Source of the DNA: a virus
Length of the DNA: 64,000 bases
IMG/VR virus record: IMGVR_UViG_3300042907_001080
Location: 186,001 to 250,000 of that record
Strand: one strand, 5' to 3'
Under the pieces are notes generated by a model, which saw only the letters and a program-made list of their open reading frames with translations, did not search any database and was not told the origin of the DNA. Position 1 is the first letter of the stretch, and every line of letters begins with the position of its first letter. Shown here in pieces: positions 42,718 to 50,281 of the stretch. The position numbers and the translations under genes were made by a program.

Positions 42718-43271
42718 TTATAATTCCTTAGTAATTCTATAATTTCTTCTTCTGAATAAAGTTTAATCGTTTTGATAAAAGAATCAAACTCTTCAAAATC
42801 TATATTAGCATATTTTTCCGGAGGAGCAATCTGTGCTGCAGGCATTTTAACTAGAGTCAAACCAAATTCGCAGTTCATAGGATAAACTAAAAAATCTGTT
42901 TCTTTAATAAAATACATTAACAGTTTGTACGAATCCGAACAATATTTTGACTGTGACCAAAATTTTGTTGGAGGAATCATGTCATGTATTAATATCCAGT
43001 GGTTGCAATGATTTACAGAATTATTAAAGTCTTTTAATACAAAATCATAATCGTGATTTGCATCTATAAAAATTATATCAAACGACACTTCTTTGTCTAG
43101 AATTAAAAAAAAATCATCAGTCGTTGATTTTATAAGAGCGTTGTTGTTAGTGTCTACTGATAACTTTACATTGCATTTTATTTGATCAAAGTTTTTATTT
43201 TGATCAATGCCTAACTCTAGATACACAAGATCTTTAATATTTGAAATATTGTTTATTATAGAACAAGACAT
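42714..43271 (-). CDS. Class I SAM methyltransferase-like protein (185 aa)
   Basis: A 185-residue protein. The order VYLELGID, SVDTN, SFDIIFIDANHDYDFVLKDF and HWILIHDMIPP matches the Methyltransf_24 type (motifs I, II, IV and post-IV). The usual glycine-rich loop after motif I is weak, so catalytic activity is uncertain. The start at 43271 gives MSCSIINN and places the ATG just after the upstream gene's stop. It is more A+T-rich than its neighbours thyX and the 163-aa gene, suggesting later acquisition. Confidence 0.65.
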   Translation of the reverse strand: MSCSIINNISNIKDLVYLELGIDQNKNFDQIKCNVKLSVDTNNNALIKSTTDDFFLILDKEVSFDIIFIDANHDYDFVLKDFNNSVNHCNHWILIHDMIPPTKFWSQSKYCSDSYKLLMYFIKETDFLVYPMNCEFGLTLVKMPAAQIAPPEKYANIDFEEFDSFIKTIKLYSEEEIIELLRNYK

Positions 43272-43275
43272 TTTG

Positions 43276-43767
43276 TTATTTCTGTTCTTGTTCTTTTTCA
43301 GGAAAACACAATGATTCCATGGTTTTGTAATGTTCGTAGGCTTTTTTAAGAGCTTCGAATCTTTCAAGTTTTGCCGGATCAGGCACTAGTATGGACAGTC
43401 TTTGTTCCATTTTCTTCATGAACTCTTTGAGGCTCTTACCATCTATTTTAATATCAGTGCCCGCAGCCATGTCAATACCATCGCCGGTAATACTCACAGT
43501 CTGTGGAACAGCAGCGTTGGTAAATGTATATCCACTAGTTCCTGTAGCCCACTGACTGTTATTGCTAATGTTATTAATAGTTGTAATACCGCCTACTGTT
43601 GCTCCGTAATTGTAAGAATACGCAGATGATGGCAGAGTAATTGTTGAAACTCCGGAGCCAAGTGTAATTGTATCTAATGTATCAGTCATGGTGCTTGCTT
43701 GAGCAGCACCATAACTGCTTAGATCAATTTCAATATCATCAAGTGTGATACTGTCCTTGTCGTTCAT
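43276..43767 (-). CDS. Conserved phage protein with C-terminal coiled-coil-like end (163 aa)
   Basis: Residues 1-105 are Ser/Thr/Ala/Gly-rich beta sequence, like virion proteins. The end (DIKIDGKSLKEFMKKMEQRLSIL, then P-D-P-A-K-L-E-R-F-E-A-L-K-K-A-Y-E-H-Y) is helical and familiar from a group of marine-myovirus proteins with the I-D-G-K-S-L-x-x-F-M motif. Function unknown; a virion role is likely. It lies 2 nt downstream of the histone-like gene. Confidence 0.65.
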   Translation of the reverse strand: MNDKDSITLDDIEIDLSSYGAAQASTMTDTLDTITLGSGVSTITLPSSAYSYNYGATVGGITTINNISNNSQWATGTSGYTFTNAAVPQTVSITGDGIDMAAGTDIKIDGKSLKEFMKKMEQRLSILVPDPAKLERFEALKKAYEHYKTMESLCFPEKEQEQK

Positions 43768-43769
43768 GA

Positions 43770-43961
43770 TTAGGCCTTGGCTTCTTTGCGGGCGTTTTTT
43801 TCTTCTGTGATTTCATTGCGACGAGCTTTAACTGCTTTGCCTACTTCTTGTAATGCTTTGCGAGCACGGGTGCCTGCGGCATTGTTACCTGCTGCAAATT
43901 TTGCGTCTTCTGCCAAGAATGCTTCCATTGCTGCTTTTAATTGTTCTACTGTGTTTGACAT
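43770..43961 (-). CDS. Hc1/histone H1-like DNA-binding protein (63 aa)
   Basis: A 63-residue basic helical protein with A-G-N-N-A-A-G-T-R-A-R-K-A-L-Q-E near 24-39 and a Lys/Arg-rich tail (EEKNARKEAKA). This matches the N-terminal part of the bacterial Hc1/histone H1-like family (x-G-N-K-A-A-x-x-R-x-R-K). It probably binds DNA and may compact phage or host DNA. The ATG has a TAAGGA site. It follows the tRNA-like gene, from whose sigma70 promoter it may be transcribed. Confidence 0.75.
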   Translation of the reverse strand: MSNTVEQLKAAMEAFLAEDAKFAAGNNAAGTRARKALQEVGKAVKARRNEITEEKNARKEAKA

Positions 43962-44003
43962 AATGTTTTCCTTAAGTTATGTTCTACTACTTATAATAGT
44001 AAT

Positions 44004-44112
44004 TGGTGTGGTCGGTAGGATTCGAACCTACAAAGCGATGTCTAAGACGTTGCCCTTGCCCAAATGCGTTTCACAACGGACCGGAGGTATACCAAGTTCC
44101 ACTCACGACCAC
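44004..44112 (-). tRNA. Atypical 109-nt tRNA or tRNA-like gene with encoded CCA
   Basis: The minus strand has a perfect 7-bp acceptor stem (GTGGTCG / CGACCAC), a discriminator A with an encoded CCA, and a perfect T arm (GTAGG-TTCGAAT-CCTAC). A D-arm-like segment (GAG...GG...CTC) resembles leucine tRNAs. The middle is unusual: about 50 nt lie between D arm and T arm, and no 5-bp/7-nt anticodon arm fits cleanly. The best candidate loop, TCTTAGA (possible anticodon TTA), has two A-C mismatches in its stem. It may be a class II tRNA with an oversized arm, a tRNA with an insertion, or a tRNA mimic. A sigma70 promoter places the start at its first base. Confidence 0.72.
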
Positions 44113-44118
44113 ACATAC

Positions 44119-44147
44119 AGTATATAACCGCAAACGCAAAAGGTCAA
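44119..44147 (-). promoter_or_regulatory. Sigma70-type promoter of the tRNA-like gene
   Basis: Minus-strand TTGACC (44142-44147), 17-nt spacer and TATACT (44119-44124). The -10 box ends 6 nt before the first base of the acceptor stem, so transcription would start at or very near the mature 5' end and little or no 5' leader would need RNase P removal. Confidence 0.8.
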
Positions 44148-44157
44148 GACTTTTGTA

Positions 44158-44165
44158 GTTAAATA
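44158..44165 (+). promoter_or_regulatory. Late-promoter-like element (GTTAAATA) for the first radical SAM operon
   Basis: Plus-strand GTTAAATA ends 10 nt before the ATG at 44176. It contains the TAAATA core seen before several other genes. It is divergent from the tRNA promoter and would drive the ten-gene plus-strand operon up to 52422. Confidence 0.5.
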
Positions 44166-44175
44166 CTGTCAGATT

Positions 44176-45156
44176 ATGACACAAGACTTCACAAAGATAC
44201 CATTCCATAACATAACAAGATTTGGTCAACGCACCATGTTGCATCGCCCGTTATTTTCTACCAGTTGGATTTTGGGCCGTTTCTGTAATTATAACTGTTC
44301 TTACTGTTGGCCCTATGCTAGATCGGACAAGGTAGATCACCAGCCTTTAGAAGTATATACTAATACTGTAGATGAAATCAAACGACAGGCTCGACTAAAT
44401 GGCTTCAATGAATTCCATTGGAGTTTCAGTGGCGGTGAACCTACTGCTTACCGACAGCTACATGATTTGATTAAACACCTTGACGAAACAGAAAGCACAT
44501 ACCAAAGTATACACATGACAACCAATTTAAGTCCTGGAAGTAAATGGTGGAATACCTGGTGTGCCAACACAGCATTACTACAACGCAGAAGTATCACAGC
44601 ATCATTTCATGATGAGTTTGCTCGAGAGCAGGAATTCGGTGACAAGTGTCTACAGTTATTGCATGAGCGTGTGCATGTCACAGTCAATCAAGTAATGGTC
44701 CCGGAAAAGTTTTATGAGCTTTATGAACGCATGTCTCGGCTACATGCTCGTGGAATCAATGTTACGCTCAAACCGCAAAGTGATCCTACAGCGAGTCGTG
44801 TAGTCGATGGCTACACAACAGAAATGATTGATCTATTACAGACTGGATTTCCTCAAACATCACAAGGCGAAGACGTTTATCAAATAGCATTGTATGATAC
44901 AGACAACAAAGAATATTTGTTCGATCAAGCAGAAAGATTTAATGCTTTTGGTTTTAACAAATTCCAAGGTTGGAGTTGCAATAGTGGGTATCAAAGTGTT
45001 ATAATAAGAGGTAATGAAGTGAAACGATCATATAGCTGTCACGACCGACTATTAGGAACACTAGAGAGCTTTGAGCTTTTTAAAAAACCAACAGTTTGTA
45101 TAACACCTAGTTGTGTCAGCAGTGCTGATTCAAAGATACCAAAATGTATAAACTAG
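44176..45156 (+). CDS. Radical SAM protein 1 (SPASM-like C-terminus)
   Basis: A 326-residue radical SAM enzyme. The [4Fe-4S]/SAM motif CxxxCxxC is C37-N-Y-N-C41-S-Y-C44, followed by the G-G-E motif in WSFSGGEPT. The barrel strands H-M-T-T-N and T-A-S-F-H are visible. The last 80 residues have several cysteines (W-S-C-N-S-G, Y-S-C-H-D-R, V-C-I-T-P-S-C, K-C), suggesting a SPASM/twitch-type auxiliary cluster domain. Such enzymes generate a 5'-deoxyadenosyl radical, often to modify peptides. No substrate can be named. It opens the plus-strand operon; the next gene overlaps it by 13 nt. Confidence 0.9.
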   Translation: MTQDFTKIPFHNITRFGQRTMLHRPLFSTSWILGRFCNYNCSYCWPYARSDKVDHQPLEVYTNTVDEIKRQARLNGFNEFHWSFSGGEPTAYRQLHDLIKHLDETESTYQSIHMTTNLSPGSKWWNTWCANTALLQRRSITASFHDEFAREQEFGDKCLQLLHERVHVTVNQVMVPEKFYELYERMSRLHARGINVTLKPQSDPTASRVVDGYTTEMIDLLQTGFPQTSQGEDVYQIALYDTDNKEYLFDQAERFNAFGFNKFQGWSCNSGYQSVIIRGNEVKRSYSCHDRLLGTLESFELFKKPTVCITPSCVSSADSKIPKCIN

Positions 45157-46121
45157 AAAACATAAAAGACATACATCTAGAATTAACAAGTAAGTGTCAA
45201 GCACGATGCCCAATGTGTCCTCGCCGAGTTAACGGAGGGATACTAAATCCTATTATGTCGTTAAATGAGATAACACTAGAACAATTTAAAGAATGGTTCT
45301 CAGATGAATTTATAAATCAACTGGATAGTCTGTTTATGTGCGGCAATTTAGGTGATCCTATTATTGCTGAAGATTGTTTAGAGATATTTCAATACTTAAA
45401 AGAAACTAATCCTAACATACGATTGAGCATGCATACAAATGGTAGTGCTAGAAATATACACTGGTGGAAAAAATTAGCAAAGTATAAAGTTAAAGTTACA
45501 TTTGGAATAGACGGTTTAGAAGATACACACAAGTTATATCGAATAAGCACTAATTGGAACACCATTATAAAAAATGCCGAGTCATTTATAAAAGCTGGCG
45601 GCGAAGCAGAATGGCACATGTTAGTGTTTAAGCATAACGAACATCAAATTGAAGAATGCCGTGCGCTAAGTCACAAACTTGAATTTAAAAAATTCACAAC
45701 CAAGCATACTAGTCGTTTTAAAGATAACAAATTTCATGTATTGGACGAAACCGGCAAGACTGTTAATATTCTTTATCCTACTAAACTTAGCACTTCACAT
45801 ACAGTAAATGTGTTGTCAGTATTACCAGCAGAGATACAATGCAAGGCAAAGAAATATAGTCAACTATACATAAGTGCAGACGGAGGAGTTAGTCCGTGTT
45901 GCTGGTTGGATTTTTCCTGGCAGTTGCCTAACCAGGACAATAGAATAAATTATATGGATAAAATTGGAGTTTATCCTAACCTAAATAAACAGTCGTTAAT
46001 AGATATATTTAATTCTGGTTTCTTTAGTAAGATTGAAAGTACCTGGTCAGCCGTTCCTTTAATGGAATGCGGCAAACAATGTGGACATTTTGATAAGCTA
46101 GGAGAGCAATTTGTTAGTTGA
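45144..46121 (+). CDS. Radical SAM protein 2 (SPASM-like)
   Basis: A 325-residue radical SAM enzyme with C18-Q-A-R-C22-P-M-C25 and an L-F-M-C-G-N-L-G-D-P segment in place of the usual GGE motif. S-M-H-T-N-G and V-T-F-G-I-D-G-L are barrel strands. Near 250 there is a G-V-S-P-C-C-W motif, and C-G-K-Q-C-G-H near 312-318, the pattern of a C-terminal SPASM domain. This layout resembles peptide- or sugar-modifying radical SAM proteins of marine phages. Substrate unknown. It overlaps both neighbours (13 and 11 nt). Confidence 0.9.
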   Translation: MYKLENIKDIHLELTSKCQARCPMCPRRVNGGILNPIMSLNEITLEQFKEWFSDEFINQLDSLFMCGNLGDPIIAEDCLEIFQYLKETNPNIRLSMHTNGSARNIHWWKKLAKYKVKVTFGIDGLEDTHKLYRISTNWNTIIKNAESFIKAGGEAEWHMLVFKHNEHQIEECRALSHKLEFKKFTTKHTSRFKDNKFHVLDETGKTVNILYPTKLSTSHTVNVLSVLPAEIQCKAKKYSQLYISADGGVSPCCWLDFSWQLPNQDNRINYMDKIGVYPNLNKQSLIDIFNSGFFSKIESTWSAVPLMECGKQCGHFDKLGEQFVS

Positions 46122-46704
46122 TACAGAACACTTACATCACTGGATGCAAGCCATAAGACAAAGCCCAGATCCTATGAGGACCATGGATGCATTCTGGTCT
46201 GGACAACTTAAAAGCAAAGAATGGTTGATCTCAAATTTAAGAAAACACATTAATAAATTTGTAGGTATTGATATACATGGTGGCTGGGTTGGTGTACTAG
46301 CCAGTATGTTGTTCCAAAGTGATATCCCTATTATTAATATTCGTAGTGTTGATATTGACCCTACCTGCGAATCTATTGCAGTTAACATGAACAAGATTGA
46401 AGAAATGGTTGGCAAGTTTCGTGCTGTCACAGCAGACATGTGTGCTCTTCGCAGTGATGCAGATGTCATTATCAACACCAGTTGTGAACACATAACACAA
46501 GACCAATATGACATATGGTTAAGCGGAATGCCACATAGCAGCCTACTAGCATTGCAAAGCAATAATTATAATATAGATGAACATGTTAGGATTGCTAACA
46601 GTTTAGAAGAGTTTAAAAAACAATGCCATCTGGACAATATTTTGTATGCCGGGGAACTTGATTTGCCGTTGTACAAACGATTTATGATTATAGGAAAACA
46701 ATGA
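46111..46704 (+). CDS. SAM-dependent methyltransferase-like protein (197 aa)
   Basis: A 197-residue class I methyltransferase-like protein. F-V-G-I-D-I-H-G-G-W-V-G-V-L-A (motif I region), R-S-V-D-I-D-P (motif II) and V-I-I-N-T-S-C-E-H-I (motif IV region) are in the right order. This type is common in marine T4-like phages and its substrate is unknown. The start is a TTG at 46111, seven bases after a strong AGGAG site and overlapping the preceding stop; the first Met (residue 12) has no such signal. Ends in ATGA overlap with the next gene. Confidence 0.75.
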   Translation: MLVDTEHLHHWMQAIRQSPDPMRTMDAFWSGQLKSKEWLISNLRKHINKFVGIDIHGGWVGVLASMLFQSDIPIINIRSVDIDPTCESIAVNMNKIEEMVGKFRAVTADMCALRSDADVIINTSCEHITQDQYDIWLSGMPHSSLLALQSNNYNIDEHVRIANSLEEFKKQCHLDNILYAGELDLPLYKRFMIIGKQ

Positions 46705-47435
46705 TAGAATTAGGGTTAGTTAAATGGTATAATGACGCAAAGAGATACGGGTTTATTAAAGCAGACTCGGATGGAGAATCTATTTTGGCACAGAGTCATT
46801 CTATTGTGGAAGAACCAAAGACTTTGAGAGAATTTCAACGTGTAACTTTTGAAAGATATGTAACTGATAATGGCCTAGAAGCACGTACTATAAATATCGC
46901 CATGAACCCAGATTTATCGATTTACGAACACGAAGTTATATCATTGAAAAAACAACGACTTCATCTTTCTTCATTTGTAGGACATGTCTTATTAGTGGTT
47001 AATACTGCCAGCCGATGCGGACTTACACCTCAGTACGAAGGATTAGAAAAATTATTTCAAAAATATAAAGATAAAAAATTTACAATCCTGGCATTTCCGA
47101 CAAACAATTTCGCAGGACAGGAGCCTAATACAAATGCCGAAATTTTAGATTTTTGTGAGACAAATTATAATGTAAGTTTTTATGTTATGGAAAAATCAAA
47201 TATTGTAGAACAGGATAGTTCAAGCCCTGCACAATTCGCCGAAACTGCACCTAGAGAAATAAATTCTTTTTATAAAGACCTTGCCACCAGAACAAATGTT
47301 TTACCGCAGTGGAATTTCCACAAGTATCTAATTAATCGTACGGGTTCTATTATTAAAAGTTTTGATCATTTGACTCAACCAGACAATGATGTATTAATTA
47401 ACGCAATCGAAGAATTTTTGGATAGTAACGTATGA
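46701..47435 (+). CDS. Cold-shock domain fused to glutathione peroxidase
   Basis: A 244-residue two-domain protein. Residues 1-66 form a cold-shock OB fold with GLVKWYNDAKRYGFIKADSD and an I-L-A-Q-S-H-S-I second RNA-binding strand. Residues 72-244 form a complete glutathione-peroxidase domain: catalytic C106 (SRCGLTPQY), Q140 (AGQEP), W204 and N205 (WNFHKYL). The resolving-Cys position in F-P-C-N reads F-P-T-N. The peroxidase reduces peroxides using thiols. I know of no standard family with this order of domains. A perfect late promoter inside the gene ends 5 nt before Met68 (see separate entry). Confidence 0.88.
   Translation: MIELGLVKWYNDAKRYGFIKADSDGESILAQSHSIVEEPKTLREFQRVTFERYVTDNGLEARTINIAMNPDLSIYEHEVISLKKQRLHLSSFVGHVLLVVNTASRCGLTPQYEGLEKLFQKYKDKKFTILAFPTNNFAGQEPNTNAEILDFCETNYNVSFYVMEKSNIVEQDSSSPAQFAETAPREINSFYKDLATRTNVLPQWNFHKYLINRTGSIIKSFDHLTQPDNDVLINAIEEFLDSNV
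46889..46896 (+). promoter_or_regulatory. Internal perfect late promoter (TATAAATA) before the GPx domain
   Basis: Exact TATAAATA inside the fusion gene, with 5 nt (TCGCC) to the in-frame ATG at 46902 (Met68), right at the domain border. The geometry matches the sites before SOD and kdsA. Its use would give a leaderless mRNA for the peroxidase domain alone. Confidence 0.6.
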
Positions 47436-48358
47436 AAATATTAATGACTGGATCATCGGGATTTATCGGATCTCACTTAGCACCACTTTTAGAAAAAGAC
47501 CACACAGTTCATCATCTCAAAAGCGATCTAACAGATCACAAGAGTGTTCAGCTAGAAGTAGCTTCTGTACAACCAGATATCATTGTGCACCTAGCTGCAC
47601 GTACAGAAGTAGAACAAAGCTTCTATGAACAAATTACCTTTAGTGAAATAAACTATATAGGAACAGTTAATTTAATTGAAGCAGCCGCCTCTGTTAAAAA
47701 TTTAAAGAACTTTGTGTTTGCTAGTACTATGGAAGTTTATGGTTGGCAACCTATTAGTGATACTGTAAAAAATGGCGCCATACCTAAAGTATTTGAAACA
47801 TTTGATGAGAACACTCAGCCTAACCCCAATGCTCCTTATTCTGTAGCCAAATATGGATGTGAGAAATATTTAGAATACGCTTACAGATGTTATGGATTGC
47901 CATTTACTGCTATACGTCAAACAAACAGCTATGGTCGTAAAGATAACAAGTTTTTTGTTACAGAACAAATTATTAGTCAGATGCTAGAAAATTCCAAAGA
48001 AGTAAATCTTGGATATGCTGAACCATATAGAAATTTTATTTTTATTGACGACCTATTAGATGCTTGGATTACAGTTATTACAAATCCTGATAAAGTAAAC
48101 AGTGGACTAATACTTACTATTGGTCCTGATGCTCCTATAAAGATTAGGGATTATGCACAAAAAATTGCCAAAAAATTAAACTGGCAAGGAACGATTAATT
48201 GGGATACTAAATTGTTCAGGCCTGGGGAGATTTACTGGCTTAATAGCAATCACAATCTAATAACTAAATTAACTGGATGGTATCCTAAAGTCAGTTTAGA
48301 CGAGGGGCTAGATCAAACTATTAAAATCTGGAAAGAAAAATATGATAGTAGAACATAA
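47432..48358 (+). CDS. NAD-dependent sugar-nucleotide epimerase/dehydratase
   Basis: A 308-residue extended SDR. The Rossmann motif GSSGFIG is at 7-13, H-L-A-A near 53-56, S-T near 94-95 and the active-site Y-x-x-x-K in P-Y-S-V-A-K-Y near 135-141. The R-Q-T-N-S-Y-G block and C-terminal F-R-P-G-E segment are typical of NDP-sugar epimerases/dehydratases (GalE/GMD type). It likely converts an NDP-sugar; the exact reaction is not clear. It overlaps its neighbours by 4 and 17 nt. Confidence 0.9.
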   Translation: MKILMTGSSGFIGSHLAPLLEKDHTVHHLKSDLTDHKSVQLEVASVQPDIIVHLAARTEVEQSFYEQITFSEINYIGTVNLIEAAASVKNLKNFVFASTMEVYGWQPISDTVKNGAIPKVFETFDENTQPNPNAPYSVAKYGCEKYLEYAYRCYGLPFTAIRQTNSYGRKDNKFFVTEQIISQMLENSKEVNLGYAEPYRNFIFIDDLLDAWITVITNPDKVNSGLILTIGPDAPIKIRDYAQKIAKKLNWQGTINWDTKLFRPGEIYWLNSNHNLITKLTGWYPKVSLDEGLDQTIKIWKEKYDSRT

Positions 48359-48974
48359 GTTAAACGATGTACCGAGAATATCTGTTTTTGATAATGTACT
48401 ATCTGCTGAATTTTGTAGAGGTATGATAGAAAAACATTCCAATGCTGGAATGAATTCTAATTCTGGTTATCAAAGTCGTGTTGAGTCGTATGCCCAAGTT
48501 ACAGAAGAAGTTGAAAATAGAGGAATTAGTCTAGGTGTTGATCCCTATGATTATGATATAATAGCAACAGCTATTGTTAATGTTGCTAAAATTCCATATT
48601 CTCACATAGAGGCTATTGATATTTACAACTATCACGAAGGACAGTATCTAGCTTATCATCACGATTACTGTTATGACCCTAGACAAATCAACTATTATAA
48701 AAACGGTGGCGACAGAGTTGGAACCGGTATTTTTTATTTTAATGATGATTTTGTAGGCGGAGAAACTTATTTTCCTAAATTTGATGTATCTATTACTCCT
48801 AAGACTGGTTCCTTTTTGTATTTTGAACAATGCTATGACGAAGCAACTAATTGGGACACAATACACGAAAGCAAACTAATTACCAAAGGAACTAAGTGGA
48901 TCGCTAGTTGCTTTTTTAGTGATAGGCCTAGAGTAGGATGGTCTAGTAGAGATCATTTGTATGCTAACGGATAA
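48342..48974 (+). CDS. Prolyl 4-hydroxylase-like 2OG-Fe(II) oxygenase
   Basis: A 210-residue P4H-type protein. The facial triad is H106-x-D108 (A-Y-H-H-D-Y) and H175 (D-T-I-H-E-S), and a Lys near 182-185 (K-G-T-K-W) would bind 2-oxoglutarate. GIFYFNDDFVGGETYFP and PKTGSFLYF are typical P4H strands. These enzymes hydroxylate proline or other residues in peptides. Substrate unknown. It lies between an epimerase and a kinase-like gene, overlapping both. Confidence 0.88.
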   Translation: MIVEHKLNDVPRISVFDNVLSAEFCRGMIEKHSNAGMNSNSGYQSRVESYAQVTEEVENRGISLGVDPYDYDIIATAIVNVAKIPYSHIEAIDIYNYHEGQYLAYHHDYCYDPRQINYYKNGGDRVGTGIFYFNDDFVGGETYFPKFDVSITPKTGSFLYFEQCYDEATNWDTIHESKLITKGTKWIASCFFSDRPRVGWSSRDHLYANG

Positions 48975-49665
48975 TTGGATTCCTTTTTACAAATATAATG
49001 ATCAAGGTGTGCCTGGATGCATGTCTCAGCAAACCTATGAACCGTTAATAAATCCGGAAGGAACTGTATACTGTGCCAACTACGATCATAATAATCTGTA
49101 TCAACGTAAATGGCAACCAGACCGTGTGGGTTACACTCAAGACATTGTTGAATATTTTTTTAACAAAGAAGTTGGATATGCACACAAATTTAGCAACAAG
49201 CTATGGGCGCCGGAAATTATAGATATAGATTATGTTAGCAAACGTATTTTTTATAAATGGTATGGGCCCACTTGCAACGAATTAATATATACAGGCAGAA
49301 CTTTACCATCTGATTGGAAATTACAACTTCGAAATATCATGATGGATTGTTATAATGAAGGAGTTTACAAACTTACAATGTATCCACATTGTCATTACTA
49401 TGATAACAGCGGAATTATGCACACGCTAGATATGTATGGGTGCGTTGAAGTAGATGATCCGTTTATTGAAGCAAAGTATATGGATGGGATAATTCACGAA
49501 ACCGCTAAATTTAGACTAGACGAGACCGGACCTAAAAACAATAATAGATATGATTTAGAAAAAATGTTCTTCAATAGTTTATGCACCCACGTAAAATGGG
49601 GAGAATGCGATTTAAATTTTGTCTATCAAAATATAATTGGAGATAGCGATGAAATATATAGGTAA
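48961..49665 (+). CDS. Degenerate kinase-like protein, copy 1 (234 aa)
   Basis: A 234-residue protein whose middle follows the C-lobe of small kinases/phosphotransferases. P-E-I-I-D-I-D-Y-V-S-K-R-I-F-Y-K-W-Y-G resembles a hinge. NEGVYKLTMYPHCHYYDNSG and I-M-H-T-L-D-M-Y-G-C resemble the catalytic loop (HxD...N) and DFG regions, but without a clear catalytic Asp. It shares this layout with the 231-aa protein at 60250-60945. It may be a pseudokinase or bind a nucleotide or substrate. It overlaps the next gene by 17 nt. Confidence 0.5.
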   Translation: MLTDNWIPFYKYNDQGVPGCMSQQTYEPLINPEGTVYCANYDHNNLYQRKWQPDRVGYTQDIVEYFFNKEVGYAHKFSNKLWAPEIIDIDYVSKRIFYKWYGPTCNELIYTGRTLPSDWKLQLRNIMMDCYNEGVYKLTMYPHCHYYDNSGIMHTLDMYGCVEVDDPFIEAKYMDGIIHETAKFRLDETGPKNNNRYDLEKMFFNSLCTHVKWGECDLNFVYQNIIGDSDEIYR

Positions 49666-50281
49666 CTGCGCAGATAAAATAGATTGGAATGAAGTAATTA
49701 AATTATGCCAAGAGAGCGTAACAGGAGATAGAAACACTGTGGTCTCTGTGGTTGAAAGATCCGAAGTTAATTTACAGAATCGAGAACCTATGCAGGCCAA
49801 GGTTTTATTGTCGGTAGCAGAACAAATAGCCAACGAACAATTGCTTCAAGAGTATAGAAAAGTGATAGGAGATTGGCGTGATGCTGGATGTGACCTGGAT
49901 AAAATTTATTGGTATGATTACTATCCAGGGGATCATTATCCAGAAAGTATATCAGATACATTTGCTGCCATACTAGGAATTCGCCCATTAAGAGTTTTTG
50001 TAAGTGAAGTATATCCGGGTATTACAGTTCCCTATCACTGGGATGTAGAAGATAAGGGACCAGAATGGTTAAAAAAATACGGAATGCTTTATAGATATAC
50101 CTGCTGTATAGATGTGCCGAGGGTCGGAAGTGTATTAATCGTTGACGATCATTGTTTATATGATTTTAAGCAAGGAGACATTTTTGAATGGGATAGTTAT
50201 AGAAACTATCATTCAGCTGCCAACGGCGGCGAACACATACAGTATTATTTTCACATGTTAGGATATAAAATAAAATGTTAG
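49649..50281 (+). CDS. Aspartyl/asparaginyl-hydroxylase-like 2OG-Fe(II) oxygenase, copy 1
   Basis: A 210-residue protein. It starts MKYIGNCADKIDWNEVIK, a segment shared with the next gene. The double-stranded beta helix has H130-W-D132 (VPYHWDVED) and a distal His near 191 (N-Y-H-S-A-A-N-G-G), the facial triad arrangement of Asp/Asn beta-hydroxylase-like enzymes. I start at ATG 49649 because it follows GGAG at good spacing; the longer frame begins with TTG. Substrate unknown, possibly a peptide or amino-acid derivative. Confidence 0.8.
   Translation: MKYIGNCADKIDWNEVIKLCQESVTGDRNTVVSVVERSEVNLQNREPMQAKVLLSVAEQIANEQLLQEYRKVIGDWRDAGCDLDKIYWYDYYPGDHYPESISDTFAAILGIRPLRVFVSEVYPGITVPYHWDVEDKGPEWLKKYGMLYRYTCCIDVPRVGSVLIVDDHCLYDFKQGDIFEWDSYRNYHSAANGGEHIQYYFHMLGYKIKC

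Noticed and set aside
44008-44112. tRNA on the plus strand
   Set aside because: Only the minus strand gives the T-loop sequence TTCGAAT in the correct place and an encoded CCA after the acceptor stem. The plus strand folds one internal hairpin slightly better but has no T arm.
46701-47435. Frameshift or misassembly joining two genes
   Set aside because: The frame is continuous, the linker is normal coding sequence, both domains are complete and the flanking genes overlap in the usual way. A sequencing error cannot be excluded but nothing points to one.
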